Notes: a model not told the origin generated them from the letters alone. A stretch of DNA of 41,017 nucleotides from WTJD01 sp964225175 (GCA_964225175.1 CAXQNK010000078.1:1-41017); one strand, 5' to 3'. Positions 24,354 to 33,262 are shown, counted from the stretch's first letter. Made by a program: numbers and translations.

Positions 24354-24851
24354 ATGCGTTACTGGCTTGGTCTTGGCGGTAACCTGGGAGACGTCAGGAA
24401 TTCAATGAACGCTGCCTTGGAGCTTATCAACGCTCTCGACGGAACTCGGGTGTTACGACATTCCAGTATTTACTCCAGCCTGCCGTGGGGGGACGAGGAT
24501 CAGCCCGATTTCCTGAACGCGGTAGCAGAACTGCAAACCCGTTCCCAACCTCGCGAATTATTGACTGCTTTGAAGAAGATCGAGCGTAGCCTGGGCAGGA
24601 CGCCCTCAGAACGTCGATGGGGTCCTCGCGTCATTGATCTCGACCTGCTGCTCGCCGGCAAAACCGTGATGTTGTCTGACGAGTTGACCTTGCCTCACCC
24701 GAGGATGCATGAGCGCGCCTTCGTCTTGCTCCCGCTGGCAGAACTGGAGCCTGAATTGGACATTCCGGGAAAAGGCCGGGTCCAAAGGTTGATTTCGAAA
24801 ATGGACATTGAGGGCGTTAAACGGTTGGAGGCGCTCGAATTGTGTGAATAA
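24354..24851 (+). CDS. folK: 2-amino-4-hydroxy-6-hydroxymethyldihydropteridine pyrophosphokinase
   Basis: 165 residues from ATG 24354. HPPK motifs: WLGLGGNLGD at the start, QPDFLNAVAEL, RRWGPRVIDLDLLL and LPHPRMHERAFVLLPLAEL. It transfers pyrophosphate from ATP to the pterin in folate synthesis. It lies 11 nt after pcnB, the order seen in many gammaproteobacteria (pcnB-folK). panB does not follow here; instead a candidate small RNA and pgi come next. Confidence 0.95.
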   Translation: MRYWLGLGGNLGDVRNSMNAALELINALDGTRVLRHSSIYSSLPWGDEDQPDFLNAVAELQTRSQPRELLTALKKIERSLGRTPSERRWGPRVIDLDLLLAGKTVMLSDELTLPHPRMHERAFVLLPLAELEPELDIPGKGRVQRLISKMDIEGVKRLEALELCE

Positions 24852-24865
24852 CACCGGCTGCGGGC

Positions 24866-24894
24866 TTGGTTTTTGTGTTCGACAGTGGTATTAT
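24866..24894 (+). promoter_or_regulatory. Candidate promoter of the small RNA
   Basis: TTGGTT (24866-24871), a 17-nt spacer, TATTAT (24889-24894, 5/6). Predicted transcription start at about 24901. The -10 lies within a short palindrome, GTGGTA-TTAT-TACCAC (24885-24900), which could be an operator. Confidence 0.45.
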
Positions 24895-24900
24895 TACCAC

Positions 24901-25005
24901 CAGCCATGGCAGAAACGCAACGTCTGCAGTGGCTTCAGGGCGCGATAGACGGGTACATCACTCCAAAAGCCTGCCTCTCCCCAGATAGGGGAGAGGTTTT
25001 TTTTT
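24901..25005 (+). ncRNA. Candidate small RNA between folK and pgi
   Basis: Seen in order: a promoter-like element (24866-24894); a hairpin at 24902-24934 with 12 paired positions (AGCCATGGCAGA against TCTGCAGTGGCT, one mismatch, one G-U) around a 9-nt loop; an unpaired-looking linker of about 39 nt; and a strong intrinsic terminator. The predicted transcript is about 105 nt with a U9 tail, typical of Hfq-binding small RNAs. I cannot assign it to a known family. Alternatives: the 3' end of the pcnB-folK transcript, or a terminated leader regulating pgi. A 36-codon ORF from ATG 24906 runs through the terminator and is not credible. Confidence 0.5.
24974..25005 (+). terminator. Strong intrinsic terminator
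   Basis: CCTCTCCCC (24974-24982), loop AGATA, GGGGAGAGG (24988-24996), followed directly by nine T (24997-25005). The stem is a perfect 9 bp. It ends the folK transcript and/or the candidate small RNA. Confidence 0.95.
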
Positions 25006-25185
25006 GGGCGAAATAAAAGTTAAGAGATCTTGGGTTTTTATTCTTTATTTACAATTAGTTAACGAGTATCATGAGCGATCCGACACGCCGCGGCTTGAGC
25101 AGGCTCCGGGCATGCGTTTCCGGAATAAGATCAGGCGGACTGGCGAATAAACACAACGGTACTCCGATAGCAGCTCGGGCGAGTT
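25006..25185. other. Upstream region of pgi
   Basis: 180 bp without a gene. The first 70 bp are strongly A+T-rich and contain -10-like TACAAT (25050-25055) and TATCAT (25067-25072) with poor -35 partners. The rest is G+C-rich and would be the pgi leader. CTCG-GG-CGAG sits just before the ATG. No confident promoter can be chosen. Confidence 0.4.
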
Positions 25186-26787
25186 ATGGTTGATTCAAAT
25201 TTACAAATGTTGCTTAAAAACAACAGTATTTCTTTGACAAAACCTTTGAGCGAGCTCGTTTCAGAGCCGGGTCGTTTCAAAAATTTCAGCCGAGAGCTCA
25301 ACGGCGTTGTGCTGGACTTCTCAAGAGTACGTGTGGATCAGTCTGCCCTGTCTTCTCTCCTCGAGCTCGCTGAAACGTGCGGAGTGGACACTCGGCGAAG
25401 GGAACTCTTTCGGGGAGGTCACGTAAACCTTACGGAGGATCGCCCCGCATTGCACATGCTCTTGCGAGGTGGTTGCGGTGACGACGTCTCTGCTCCCCCA
25501 GACGCGCAGCGCGCGTTGCAGGCCATTGAGGAAATGCTGAAATGGGCTGCCGAATTACACGCGGGCCGACTGCCGGGAGATACAGGCACCCGGATCAAGG
25601 ACATCGTCCACATTGGAATAGGTGGTTCATTGCTTGGCACTCGCCTGCTGTGCGAAGCCCTCGGCGCCGACTCAGCCCAGGTGCCCGAGGTTCATTTCCT
25701 CGGTTCTGTCGACGCGCATTATCGCGTGAAACTACTGTCTCGCCTCGACCCCTCGAGTACGCTAGTTGTTGTCGTCTCCAAAAGCTTTACCACCGGAGAT
25801 ACCCTGATGCATGCCCGTGCGTTGCGGGAGTGGATGAGCGCCCATCTTACAGAGAGGGAAGTTCGTAATCGGCTGTTCGCCATCAGCAGCGCCACGGCCA
25901 GGGTCGCGGAATTCGGGATTGATCCATCTCACGTTTTGTACTTACCGGATTGGGTGGGAGGGCGTTATTCATTATGGTCGCCAGTGAGCCTGAGTGCGGC
26001 CGCCCAGATGGGCCCGACCGCGTTCCGAGAACTGCTTCGGGGCGCGGCCGATATGGATCGTCATTTCATGGAAGCTGATGCGGCTGACAATCTGCCTGTC
26101 CTGATGGGGCTGATGGGCGTCTGGCATCGCGACGTCTGCGGTTTCGGCGCCTGGGGTGTGTTTCCTTACGATCAGCGTTTGCGCCTTCTGCCCAGTCATC
26201 TGCAGCAGCTCATCATGGAATCTAACGGCAAGGCCGTCACGCTCAAGGGCGAGCAGTGCCAGGCCGGAACATCACCCGTGGTTTTTGGTGAGAGTGGCAC
26301 CGAGGCGCAACACTCGGTTTTCCAGGCTTTGCACCAGGGTGTCGATATCGTTCCGGTCCAGTTTGTCGGAGTCATCCGTCCCGCGCATGACGATAGGGAT
26401 GCGCATGCCGAACTTCTCGCCAACTTGCTGGCGCAAGCCACTGCCTTGGCATGCGGACGCTCGGAGCAGGAGACGCTTGAGCAGATGCTGGCTGACGGCG
26501 TTACGGGCGCCGAGGCGCTGTTGCCCCACCGGGTTTTTACGGGAAATCGCCCCAGCGAGATTGTACTGCTGGACGAATTGACGCCGGCGAATCTGGGGCG
26601 TTTGCTCGCGCTCTACGAGCACAAGGTGTTTGTGGAAAGCGTAGCGTGGGATATCAATGCATTTGACCAATGGGGTGTCGAACTGGGCAAACAGTTGGCC
26701 CCCGACGTGCAAAATGGCCTCTTGGGCGGTTCCTGCTCGACTCCCGGCTTGAGTGATTTGTTGGGCTTGATCAGGGATCGTTCCTGA
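25186..26787 (+). CDS. pgi: Glucose-6-phosphate isomerase
   Basis: 533 residues (E. coli 549). Seen: sugar-phosphate loop HIGIGGSLLGTRL, SKSFTTGDTLMHARAL, GGRYSLWSPVSL, catalytic Glu in MESNGKAVTL, catalytic His in GTEAQHSVFQALHQG, and the C-terminal family signature YEHKVFVESVAWDINAF with QWGVELGK. Reaction: glucose-6-phosphate to fructose-6-phosphate, in glycolysis and gluconeogenesis. The stop is followed by a 117-bp gap before leuS. That gap contains a perfect 12-bp palindrome CCTGTCGACAGG (26840-26851) and no clear terminator. Confidence 0.96.
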   Translation: MVDSNLQMLLKNNSISLTKPLSELVSEPGRFKNFSRELNGVVLDFSRVRVDQSALSSLLELAETCGVDTRRRELFRGGHVNLTEDRPALHMLLRGGCGDDVSAPPDAQRALQAIEEMLKWAAELHAGRLPGDTGTRIKDIVHIGIGGSLLGTRLLCEALGADSAQVPEVHFLGSVDAHYRVKLLSRLDPSSTLVVVVSKSFTTGDTLMHARALREWMSAHLTEREVRNRLFAISSATARVAEFGIDPSHVLYLPDWVGGRYSLWSPVSLSAAAQMGPTAFRELLRGAADMDRHFMEADAADNLPVLMGLMGVWHRDVCGFGAWGVFPYDQRLRLLPSHLQQLIMESNGKAVTLKGEQCQAGTSPVVFGESGTEAQHSVFQALHQGVDIVPVQFVGVIRPAHDDRDAHAELLANLLAQATALACGRSEQETLEQMLADGVTGAEALLPHRVFTGNRPSEIVLLDELTPANLGRLLALYEHKVFVESVAWDINAFDQWGVELGKQLAPDVQNGLLGGSCSTPGLSDLLGLIRDRS

Positions 26788-26904
26788 AATCTCGCCTTCA
26801 ATGAAGTATCGATGCGGCCCGGCGGGTCGGCGGGACTTTCCTGTCGACAGGGTGTCCGGTAAGCTTCAGGTCACAGCAAGCAGCCCGGAACCGTCAACCC
26901 CATC

Positions 26905-29508
26905 ATGAAGCAGCCGGCTTACCATCCAGCGGACCTGGAGAAGCGCGTTCAGAAGCGCTGGTCCCGGGACCGCGTATTCGAGGTCGATGAACGTTCGGAC
27001 CGCGAAAAATTTTACTGTCTCTCCATGCTGCCCTACCCGTCCGGTGCCCTGCACATGGGGCATGTTCGAAACTACACCATCGGGGACGTGATCAGCCGCT
27101 ACCAGAGAATGTTGGGGAAAAACGTGCTCCAACCAATGGGTTGGGACGCTTTTGGGCTTCCGGCTGAGAACGCGGCGATCCAGAACAACACGGCACCGGG
27201 CGAGTGGACCTACCAGAATATTGAGCACATGCGCGGCCAGCTTGAGCGTATGGGGTTTGCTTATGATTGGTCCCGTGAGGTGACCACCTGCAGGCCTGAT
27301 TACTACCGGTGGGAGCAATTAATGTTCACGCGGCTGATGCGCAAAGGGCTTGCATACCGGAAGGATTCCGAGGTGAATTGGGATCCAGTGGACCAGACCG
27401 TGCTCGCCAATGAACAGGTTGTGGATGGGCGCGGCTGGCGATCCGGTGCGCTCGTGGAGCGACGGTCAATACCCCAGTGGTTCCTGCGCATCACCGATTA
27501 CGCAGAGGAATTGCTCCGGGAACTCGATAACCTCGAAGGCTGGCCAGATTCTGTAAAAACCATGCAGCGAAATTGGATCGGCCGTTCCGAGGGCGCCGAA
27601 TTTGAACTCAAGATATGTGATGAACAGGGTGGATTGCACGCTGACGGTCTGGGTTTCCGAATTTTTACCACACGCCCGGACACGACATTTGGCATGACTT
27701 ATGCTGTGCTGGCGCCGGAGCATCCCCTGGTATCTGCTATTACCAGCCCGGAACAATCTGCGCCGGTCGCTGCCTTCAAGGAGGAAGTGAGCCGCGCCAC
27801 CGAGGCGGAGCGAACCGCGGAGACGGGTGAGAAGCGCGGCGTCTTCACTGGTTCGTTTGTGTTGAATCCTTTCAACAACGAGGCCGTGCCGGTATTCATT
27901 GCCGACTATGTGCTGATGGGTTATGGCACCGGCGCGATCATGGCTGTGCCTGGTGAGGACCAGCGAGACTGGGATTTTGCCCGTGCGCATGATCTGCCCA
28001 TCATCCGAACGGTGCAACCGCCCGCCGACTGGGAAGGTGAGGCCTATCCCGGGGATGGCCCCGCGATCAATAGCGACTGGCTGAATGGGCTGCAAAAAGA
28101 CGAAGCACTCGAAAAAGCGCTGGAATGGTTGAGCGCGAGCGGGATTGGTGAGCGCAAGGTGAATTACCGGCTTCGCGACTGGGGCGTCAGTCGCCAGCGC
28201 TACTGGGGCTGCCCGATCCCGGTGATTTATTGTCCGGACTGTGGGGCCGTTCCGGTTCCCGAGGATGATTTGCCCGTGATCCTGCCTGAGGATGTGACCT
28301 TCATGGGTGTCCAATCACCCATCAAAGCCGACGCGGAATGGAGGAAAACCTCCTGTCCCGACTGCGGTGCTGACGCCGAACGTGAAACCGACACTTTCGA
28401 CACGTTCATGGAGTCCTCCTGGTACTACGCCCGTTATTGTTGCCCGGATGCTCAAGAGCAACTCGATGCCCGGGCCGATTACTGGCTGCCGGTGGATCAG
28501 TACATTGGCGGCATAGAACACGCCATATTACACCTCATGTATTTTCGCTTTTATCACAAGCTGATGCGCGACGCGGGCATGGTGTCGAGTGACGAACCCG
28601 CGACGCGTCTTCTGTGCCAGGGAATGGTCGTTGCAGAGACGTTTCGGCGTGAAACCGGTGACGGAGAAACGCAATGGATTAATCCGGCGGAGGTCGAGAC
28701 CCAGTGCGATGAGAAAGGAAAGATCATTGGCGCACGCCTGATCGAAGATGGCGAGCCCGTGGTGATCGGAGCTGTTGAGAAGATGTCCAAATCACGCAAC
28801 AACGGGGTCGACCCGAGCCATCTCGTTGACCGCTATGGAGCCGATACAGTCAGATTGTTTTCAATGTTCGCGTCGCCCCCTGACCAGTCGCTGGAGTGGT
28901 CAGATTCTGGTGTGGAGGGCTCATTTCGTTTCCTTAAGCGCTTGTGGGTATCTGTGACTGCGCACCAGCAACTCGGGCCATGTTCAGAACCTGATCCTGA
29001 ATCTATGAACGACGGGCAACGCGAGCTGCGCCGCCGCATTCATGACACCATTGCAAAAGTAAGCGATGACATCGGACGCAGATACACTTTCAACACGGCG
29101 ATTGCCGCCGTCATGGAGCTCAGCAATCACCTGAATCGTTTTGATGATCAAAGTGCCCAGGGCCGTGCGGTTGTCGATGAGGGTTGGCGGTCCATCGTGC
29201 GGCTTCTCGCGCCTGTAACGCCCCATATCTGTGAGATCCTCTGGGAGCGCCTGGGCGAGCGGGAACCGTTGACTGCAGTCGCATGGCCTGAGGTGGACGA
29301 GTCTGCACGCGAACGATCCACCCTGTTGCTGGTAGTGCAGGTCAACGGCAAGGTTCGTGGCCGCATTGAATTACCTGCAGGGGCTGATGAGGAGACCGCT
29401 TTCGAGGCAGCGGAGTCAGAACCCAATGTGCAACGCCATTTGACAGACAAGACGGTTCGTAAGGTGATCCATGTGCCGGACCGGCTTCTCAACATCGTGG
29501 TGAGTTGA
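26905..29508 (+). CDS. leuS: Leucyl-tRNA synthetase
   Basis: An 867-residue class I synthetase (E. coli 860). Seen: PYPSGALHMGHVRNY with the HIGH motif at 50-53, the CP1 editing domain in the middle (about 220-410, including TTRPDTTFGMTYAVLAPEHP), the leucine-specific CPDCG zinc-like cysteines, KMSKSRNNGVDP as KMSKS, and a C-terminal domain ending VRKVIHVPDRLLNIVV. It charges tRNA-Leu and edits mischarged norvaline and isoleucine products. lptE begins one base after the stop, so leuS-lptE-holA-nadD is one operon, the usual gammaproteobacterial order. Confidence 0.98.
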   Translation: MKQPAYHPADLEKRVQKRWSRDRVFEVDERSDREKFYCLSMLPYPSGALHMGHVRNYTIGDVISRYQRMLGKNVLQPMGWDAFGLPAENAAIQNNTAPGEWTYQNIEHMRGQLERMGFAYDWSREVTTCRPDYYRWEQLMFTRLMRKGLAYRKDSEVNWDPVDQTVLANEQVVDGRGWRSGALVERRSIPQWFLRITDYAEELLRELDNLEGWPDSVKTMQRNWIGRSEGAEFELKICDEQGGLHADGLGFRIFTTRPDTTFGMTYAVLAPEHPLVSAITSPEQSAPVAAFKEEVSRATEAERTAETGEKRGVFTGSFVLNPFNNEAVPVFIADYVLMGYGTGAIMAVPGEDQRDWDFARAHDLPIIRTVQPPADWEGEAYPGDGPAINSDWLNGLQKDEALEKALEWLSASGIGERKVNYRLRDWGVSRQRYWGCPIPVIYCPDCGAVPVPEDDLPVILPEDVTFMGVQSPIKADAEWRKTSCPDCGADAERETDTFDTFMESSWYYARYCCPDAQEQLDARADYWLPVDQYIGGIEHAILHLMYFRFYHKLMRDAGMVSSDEPATRLLCQGMVVAETFRRETGDGETQWINPAEVETQCDEKGKIIGARLIEDGEPVVIGAVEKMSKSRNNGVDPSHLVDRYGADTVRLFSMFASPPDQSLEWSDSGVEGSFRFLKRLWVSVTAHQQLGPCSEPDPESMNDGQRELRRRIHDTIAKVSDDIGRRYTFNTAIAAVMELSNHLNRFDDQSAQGRAVVDEGWRSIVRLLAPVTPHICEILWERLGEREPLTAVAWPEVDESARERSTLLLVVQVNGKVRGRIELPAGADEETAFEAAESEPNVQRHLTDKTVRKVIHVPDRLLNIVVS

Positions 29509-29509
29509 T

Positions 29510-30004
29510 ATGCCTGCTCTTCGCCCGGGACTGATCATGCTGACACTTCTCATCACGGCATGCGGTTTTCAGCTGCAACAGCCTACGGAATTTCCACCCG
29601 AGATGGCACAGATGCAACTGAAGGTGGTGGACCCGTATGGGGTGTTCGGGCGCAAATTGCAGAACTTGCTTGAACAGGGTGGGGTGGCCCTCGTGGAGGA
29701 AGATTCAGCGCTTTCTGTTCTGAGCGTACCCGTGAATCAGGTGCGCAAGGAAATACTGACCATTGGTGACAACGCGAGGGTTCGCGAATATCGCTTACGC
29801 CATACCGTGGCGTTCGTTCTTACCGACCCGGAGGGTCAGCCATTGGTACCTGAGCAGCGTCTCGAACAGGTCCGAGTAATCAGTTTTGACGAGGCAGACA
29901 TCCTGGGAGCGGCCCAGGAAGATGAACAGATGCGCCGCGAAATGGCAGAAACCCTGGCGCGCCTGCTGATCAGGCGACTGGGGACCACGCGGGCTACGCC
30001 ATGA
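29510..30004 (+). CDS. lptE: LPS-assembly lipoprotein LptE
   Basis: 164 residues with lipoprotein signal LTLLITACGFQL (Cys18). CGFxL directly after the lipobox is typical of LptE. The mature part has the alternating beta and helix layout (LKVVDPYGVFGRKLQNLLE; YRLRHTVAFVL; ILGAAQEDEQMRREMAETLARLLIRRL). Role: plug and partner of LptD in inserting lipopolysaccharide into the outer leaflet. Its TGA overlaps the holA ATG by 4 nt. Confidence 0.92.
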   Translation: MPALRPGLIMLTLLITACGFQLQQPTEFPPEMAQMQLKVVDPYGVFGRKLQNLLEQGGVALVEEDSALSVLSVPVNQVRKEILTIGDNARVREYRLRHTVAFVLTDPEGQPLVPEQRLEQVRVISFDEADILGAAQEDEQMRREMAETLARLLIRRLGTTRATP

Positions 30005-31005
30005 ATTTGAAGCTGGAGCAGATCAGTGCTCAACTCGAACGAGGCTTGGCGCCGATCTACCTGATCGGTGGTCCTGAAGTGGTGCTCGTCCAGGAGTGCC
30101 GAGACCTCGTGCTGGATTTCGCGAAGAAAAGCGGCTTCGAGGAGCGGCAGGTTCTGGATGTGGATCGTCAATTTGACTGGGATAATCTGACCGCCGCGGG
30201 CAGCGCCCCCTCCTTGTTTGCCAGCAAGAAAGTCATTGACCTCAGAATGTCGACCGGAAAACCCGGTCAAGCAGGCGCCAAGGCGCTGATGGCTTATGCA
30301 GCTGAGCCAGATTCGGAACTTCTGTTGATCGTGAGTTGTGATCAGTGGGACAAGGGTTCGCGCACGTCCAAGTGGGCCAAAACCCTGGAGGCCGCTGGCG
30401 TGCAAGTGGATAACTGGGCAGTGAAGCCGACCCAACTACCTGGATGGATACACAATCGGATGCGCCGCTTCGGTCTCGAGCCCGATCGCGAAGCGGTGTT
30501 GATGCTGGCAGAGCGCCTGGAAGGAAACCTGCTCGCGGCCCGCCAGGAAATCGAGAAAATCAGCCTGCTGAAAGGCTCGGGCGCGGTGACCGCGCAAGAC
30601 GTTGAAAAGTCCGTTGCCGACAGTTCTCGTTTCGACGGCTTCCTGCTGGCTGAGCGCATCCTCGCGGGGCAGGTCACTGAAGGCCTGAGAGTAGCAGGCG
30701 CCCTGTACCGAATGGGTACGCCTTTGCAACTCGTCATGGGGGCCTTATTCAGGGAATTCAGTACCCTGGAAGCTTTCCGCCTGGCCGTGGAATCGGGGCA
30801 GCCTGAGCAGGCCGCGTTCAGGCGATTGAACGTGTGGAGTTCGCGCCAGGGCCCCATGCGGGCCGCCGCCCGTCGCCTCGACGACAAGAAAATGAACCAG
30901 GTGTTTCAAAAGCTGGCCCTGATCGACCAGCAAAGCAAGGGCATGGCCAACGGCAATCCCTGGCACAGTCTGGACCGGCTTGTTTGCATGATGTGTGCGG
31001 CCTGA
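30001..31005 (+). CDS. holA: DNA polymerase III delta subunit HolA
   Basis: 334 residues (E. coli 343). Seen: N-terminal AAA+-like clamp-loader domain LAPIYLIGGPEVVLVQECRD, FDWDNLTAAGSAPSLFASKKVIDLR, LERLEGNLLAARQEIEKI-type helices in the lid region, and a C-terminal collar domain ending KGMANGNPWHSLDRLVCMMC. Role: wrench subunit that opens the beta clamp. It lacks a working Walker A, as expected for delta. The ATG overlaps the lptE stop. Confidence 0.93.
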   Translation: MNLKLEQISAQLERGLAPIYLIGGPEVVLVQECRDLVLDFAKKSGFEERQVLDVDRQFDWDNLTAAGSAPSLFASKKVIDLRMSTGKPGQAGAKALMAYAAEPDSELLLIVSCDQWDKGSRTSKWAKTLEAAGVQVDNWAVKPTQLPGWIHNRMRRFGLEPDREAVLMLAERLEGNLLAARQEIEKISLLKGSGAVTAQDVEKSVADSSRFDGFLLAERILAGQVTEGLRVAGALYRMGTPLQLVMGALFREFSTLEAFRLAVESGQPEQAAFRRLNVWSSRQGPMRAAARRLDDKKMNQVFQKLALIDQQSKGMANGNPWHSLDRLVCMMCAA

Positions 31006-31019
31006 ATGAGCAGACCAGC

Positions 31020-31646
31020 ATGATTGCCGTGCTGGGCGGAACGTTTGACCCGGTTCATTACGGACACCTGAGAACAGCCTGGGAGGTCCAGGAGACCTTC
31101 AACTTTGAGGAATTCCGCTGGATGCCGGCAGGACAACCGCCACATCGCAGCGCTGCAGTCAGTGACCCGGCGCACCGCTTGGCGATGCTCAGCCTGGCGC
31201 TCGATGACACACCCGAGTTCTCGATCGATACACGTGAGATTTCGAGACCCGGCCCGTCATACATGGTGGACTCTCTGGGTGAGATCAGGGCATCCATCGG
31301 TAAGCGACCATTGATTCTGGTGCTGGGCGAGGACAACGCTTACCAGTTGGACACCTGGGATCGCTGGCTGCAATTATTTGAGCTCGCACACATGGTGGTC
31401 ATGACGCGCCCGGATTCCGAAAGTGCAGTTTCAAAAAGGCTTGAAATTGAGTTGAAAAAAAGGCTCATCACCGATGAAACGCAGCTGCAGGCGGAACCCT
31501 CGGGTTACGTGCAACTGATTCCGGTGACCCAGTTGGATATCTCCTCCTCACTCATTCGGGCAAAGTTTCGAGCGGGGCAATCCGCTCGTTATCTGGTGCC
31601 CGAGCCTGTCCGTCACTATATCGAAAAGCATTCGCTTTATCTTTGA
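31020..31646 (+). CDS. nadD: Nicotinate-nucleotide adenylyltransferase NadD
   Basis: 208 residues from ATG 31020, 14 nt after the holA stop. The frame is open further upstream into holA, but the family motif begins right at this ATG: MIAVLGGTFDPVHYGHLRTA, the (H/T)xGH nucleotidyltransferase motif. Also seen: WMPAGQPPH, PSYMVDSL, LGEDNAYQLDTWDRW, and the second motif DISSSLIRAKF. It makes nicotinic acid adenine dinucleotide from NaMN and ATP. Confidence 0.95.
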   Translation: MIAVLGGTFDPVHYGHLRTAWEVQETFNFEEFRWMPAGQPPHRSAAVSDPAHRLAMLSLALDDTPEFSIDTREISRPGPSYMVDSLGEIRASIGKRPLILVLGEDNAYQLDTWDRWLQLFELAHMVVMTRPDSESAVSKRLEIELKKRLITDETQLQAEPSGYVQLIPVTQLDISSSLIRAKFRAGQSARYLVPEPVRHYIEKHSLYL

Positions 31647-31662
31647 GATGCGAGCGCCGACC

Positions 31663-31692
31663 TTGAGCCGCCTTGCTGCTGCGCGATAAAAT
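31663..31692 (+). promoter_or_regulatory. Candidate promoter of the rsfS operon
   Basis: TTGAGC (31663-31668), 18-nt spacer, TAAAAT (31687-31692, 5/6) in the 79-bp gap between nadD and rsfS. The transcript would start near 31699, leaving about 27 nt before the TTG start, with CAGG inside. Confidence 0.45.
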
Positions 31693-31725
31693 ACGGGCTG
31701 ACAAGAAAAACAGGTAATCTATCGC

Positions 31726-32109
31726 TTGAACAATCAACGCCCTGCCGAAGACCTCTCCCCGGACCAACTCAGACATCTTGTCACGACCTGCCTAGAAGAT
31801 CTCAAAGCCATTGACCTTCAGGTTATCGACGTGCGTGGCATGAACCCATTGACCGACATGATGATCATCGCTTCGGGAAGTTCAACCCGACATGTCAAGG
31901 GCATGGCGGAAAAAGTGGTCATGAAGGCCAAATCCATGGGCCATCCTCCTCTGGGCATCGAGGGGAATCGCGAAGCGGAGTGGGTCCTGGTCGATCTTAA
32001 CGACATCATCGTGCACCTGATGCTCCCCCAGACTCGGGCCTTCTACAACCTAGAGAAACTCTGGGAGGCGAGCGCCGAGCATCGGTCCGGCCAGACGGCG
32101 CCGGTCTGA
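31726..32109 (+). CDS. rsfS: Ribosomal silencing factor RsfS
   Basis: 127 residues starting on TTG, with CAGG 11 nt upstream; no ATG lies nearby upstream in frame. Seen: LKAIDLQVIDVRGMNPLTDMM, IIASGSSTRHVKGMAEKV, GIEGNREAEWVLVDLNDIIVHLM and the end AFYNLEKLW, all typical of RsfS/Iojap. It binds L14 and blocks subunit joining under starvation. rlmH follows 4 nt later. Confidence 0.94.
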   Translation: MNNQRPAEDLSPDQLRHLVTTCLEDLKAIDLQVIDVRGMNPLTDMMIIASGSSTRHVKGMAEKVVMKAKSMGHPPLGIEGNREAEWVLVDLNDIIVHLMLPQTRAFYNLEKLWEASAEHRSGQTAPV

Positions 32110-32113
32110 GTCG

Positions 32114-32584
32114 ATGCGTTTCATTGTTGCTGCGGTCGGGCAGCGCCCCCCTCGCTGGGTGAGCGATGCCTGGAACGAATATGTGCGGCGAATGCCGCCA
32201 AACCTGCCCATTGAATTGCGCGAAATCCCGCTGGGCCACAGGGGTAAAAATCCCGACATCAACCGTGCACAGGCCGAAGAGTCCAAACGTCTACTCGGCG
32301 CCGCGCCTGAGCGATCGCAGCGCATCGCCCTGGTCATCGAGGCGCAACCCTGGTCTACAGAGCACCTCGCTGAGAGAATGCAGTCGTGGATGCACGAGGG
32401 AAGTGATATTTGTTTCATGATTGGTGGCCCCGATGGGTTGGCGCCAGCGTGTTTGGATGCCGCCGAGGAGCGTTGGTCGCTCGGCCCTATGACGCTGCCC
32501 CATGCGCTGGCGCGGGTTATACTCGCAGAGCAGTTGTACCGGGCATTCAGCATGCTGTCGAATCACCCTTATCACCGCGCATGA
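32114..32584 (+). CDS. rlmH: 23S rRNA (pseudouridine1915-N3)-methyltransferase RlmH
   Basis: 156 residues (E. coli 155). SPOUT-fold methyltransferase with LVIEAQPWSTEHLAERM, cofactor loop CFMIGGPDGLAPACLDAAEE, and C-terminal LPHALARVILAEQLYRAF and NHPYHR. It methylates pseudouridine 1915 in helix 69 of 23S rRNA. It overlaps maf by 4 nt. Confidence 0.96.
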   Translation: MRFIVAAVGQRPPRWVSDAWNEYVRRMPPNLPIELREIPLGHRGKNPDINRAQAEESKRLLGAAPERSQRIALVIEAQPWSTEHLAERMQSWMHEGSDICFMIGGPDGLAPACLDAAEERWSLGPMTLPHALARVILAEQLYRAFSMLSNHPYHRA

Positions 32585-33162
32585 GCACGCACCCAAGTGT
32601 CATATTGGCATCTGCCTCCCCGCGACGGAAAGTGCTTTTGGAGCAATTGGGCATCCGTTTTAAGACGTTGGATGCTGACATTGACGAACAACGATTGCGC
32701 GACGAAATCCCGGAAGAATATGTGGAGCGACTGGCCAGGGAGAAGGCCCTTGCAGGCTGGAAACTGGCCGGAAGTTACTTGCCGGCGCTGGGTGCGGACA
32801 CCATCGTTGTTCTGGACGACGACATCCTGCTCAAGCCGGAATCGCGCTCAGAAGCTGAGTGGATGCTGGGAAGGTTATCGGGTCGGCAACATCACGTGCT
32901 GTCCGCGGTTGCTCTGGCGCTCGATGCTCAAACCATCCGCTCGGTGGTTCAACGAACCGAGGTCACGTTCAGTGAGATTCCCCCCGCCTGGATCACGGCT
33001 TACTGTGCCGGTGAAGAGCCCATGGACAAAGCAGGGGCTTACGGTATTCAAGGCGATGCTGCGCGTTGGGTCAGCCATATCAATGGAAGTTTCTCGGGCG
33101 TCATGGGATTGCCCCTCCATGAAACTGCCCTGTTGCTCGCCGTCATCGAAACACCCGGATGA
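32581..33162 (+). CDS. maf: Maf nucleoside triphosphate pyrophosphatase
   Basis: 193 residues from ATG 32581 (ATGA overlap with rlmH). Seen: ILASASPRRKVLLEQLG, LGADTIVVLDDDILLKP and MDKAGAYGIQGDAARWV, the core Maf motifs. It hydrolyses dTTP, UTP or modified nucleotides to the monophosphate (YhdE type), as housecleaning. The gene neighbours (rlmH before, rng after) match the YhdE/Maf-1 group that in E. coli lies next to rng. Confidence 0.93.
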   Translation: MSTHPSVILASASPRRKVLLEQLGIRFKTLDADIDEQRLRDEIPEEYVERLAREKALAGWKLAGSYLPALGADTIVVLDDDILLKPESRSEAEWMLGRLSGRQHHVLSAVALALDAQTIRSVVQRTEVTFSEIPPAWITAYCAGEEPMDKAGAYGIQGDAARWVSHINGSFSGVMGLPLHETALLLAVIETPG

Positions 33163-33262
33163 CCCTGCCACAGCGTCAATTGACCGGGGCAGGTGATATG
33201 CTATGTCCCCTTGAGGCTTGGGCCCACGTTGCTGTGATGGCGCGGGTCGGGACGTTTCGCCG

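Noticed and set aside
24906..25016. A 36-codon ORF starting ATG 24906
   Set aside because: It runs through the terminator stem and T-run (encoding the Phe-Phe stretch), has no Shine-Dalgarno, and its ATG lies inside a strong hairpin.
27466..28314. Long minus-strand ORF opposite leuS
   Set aside because: It lies wholly inside the conserved leuS gene, has no family features and its composition follows the codon pattern of leuS.
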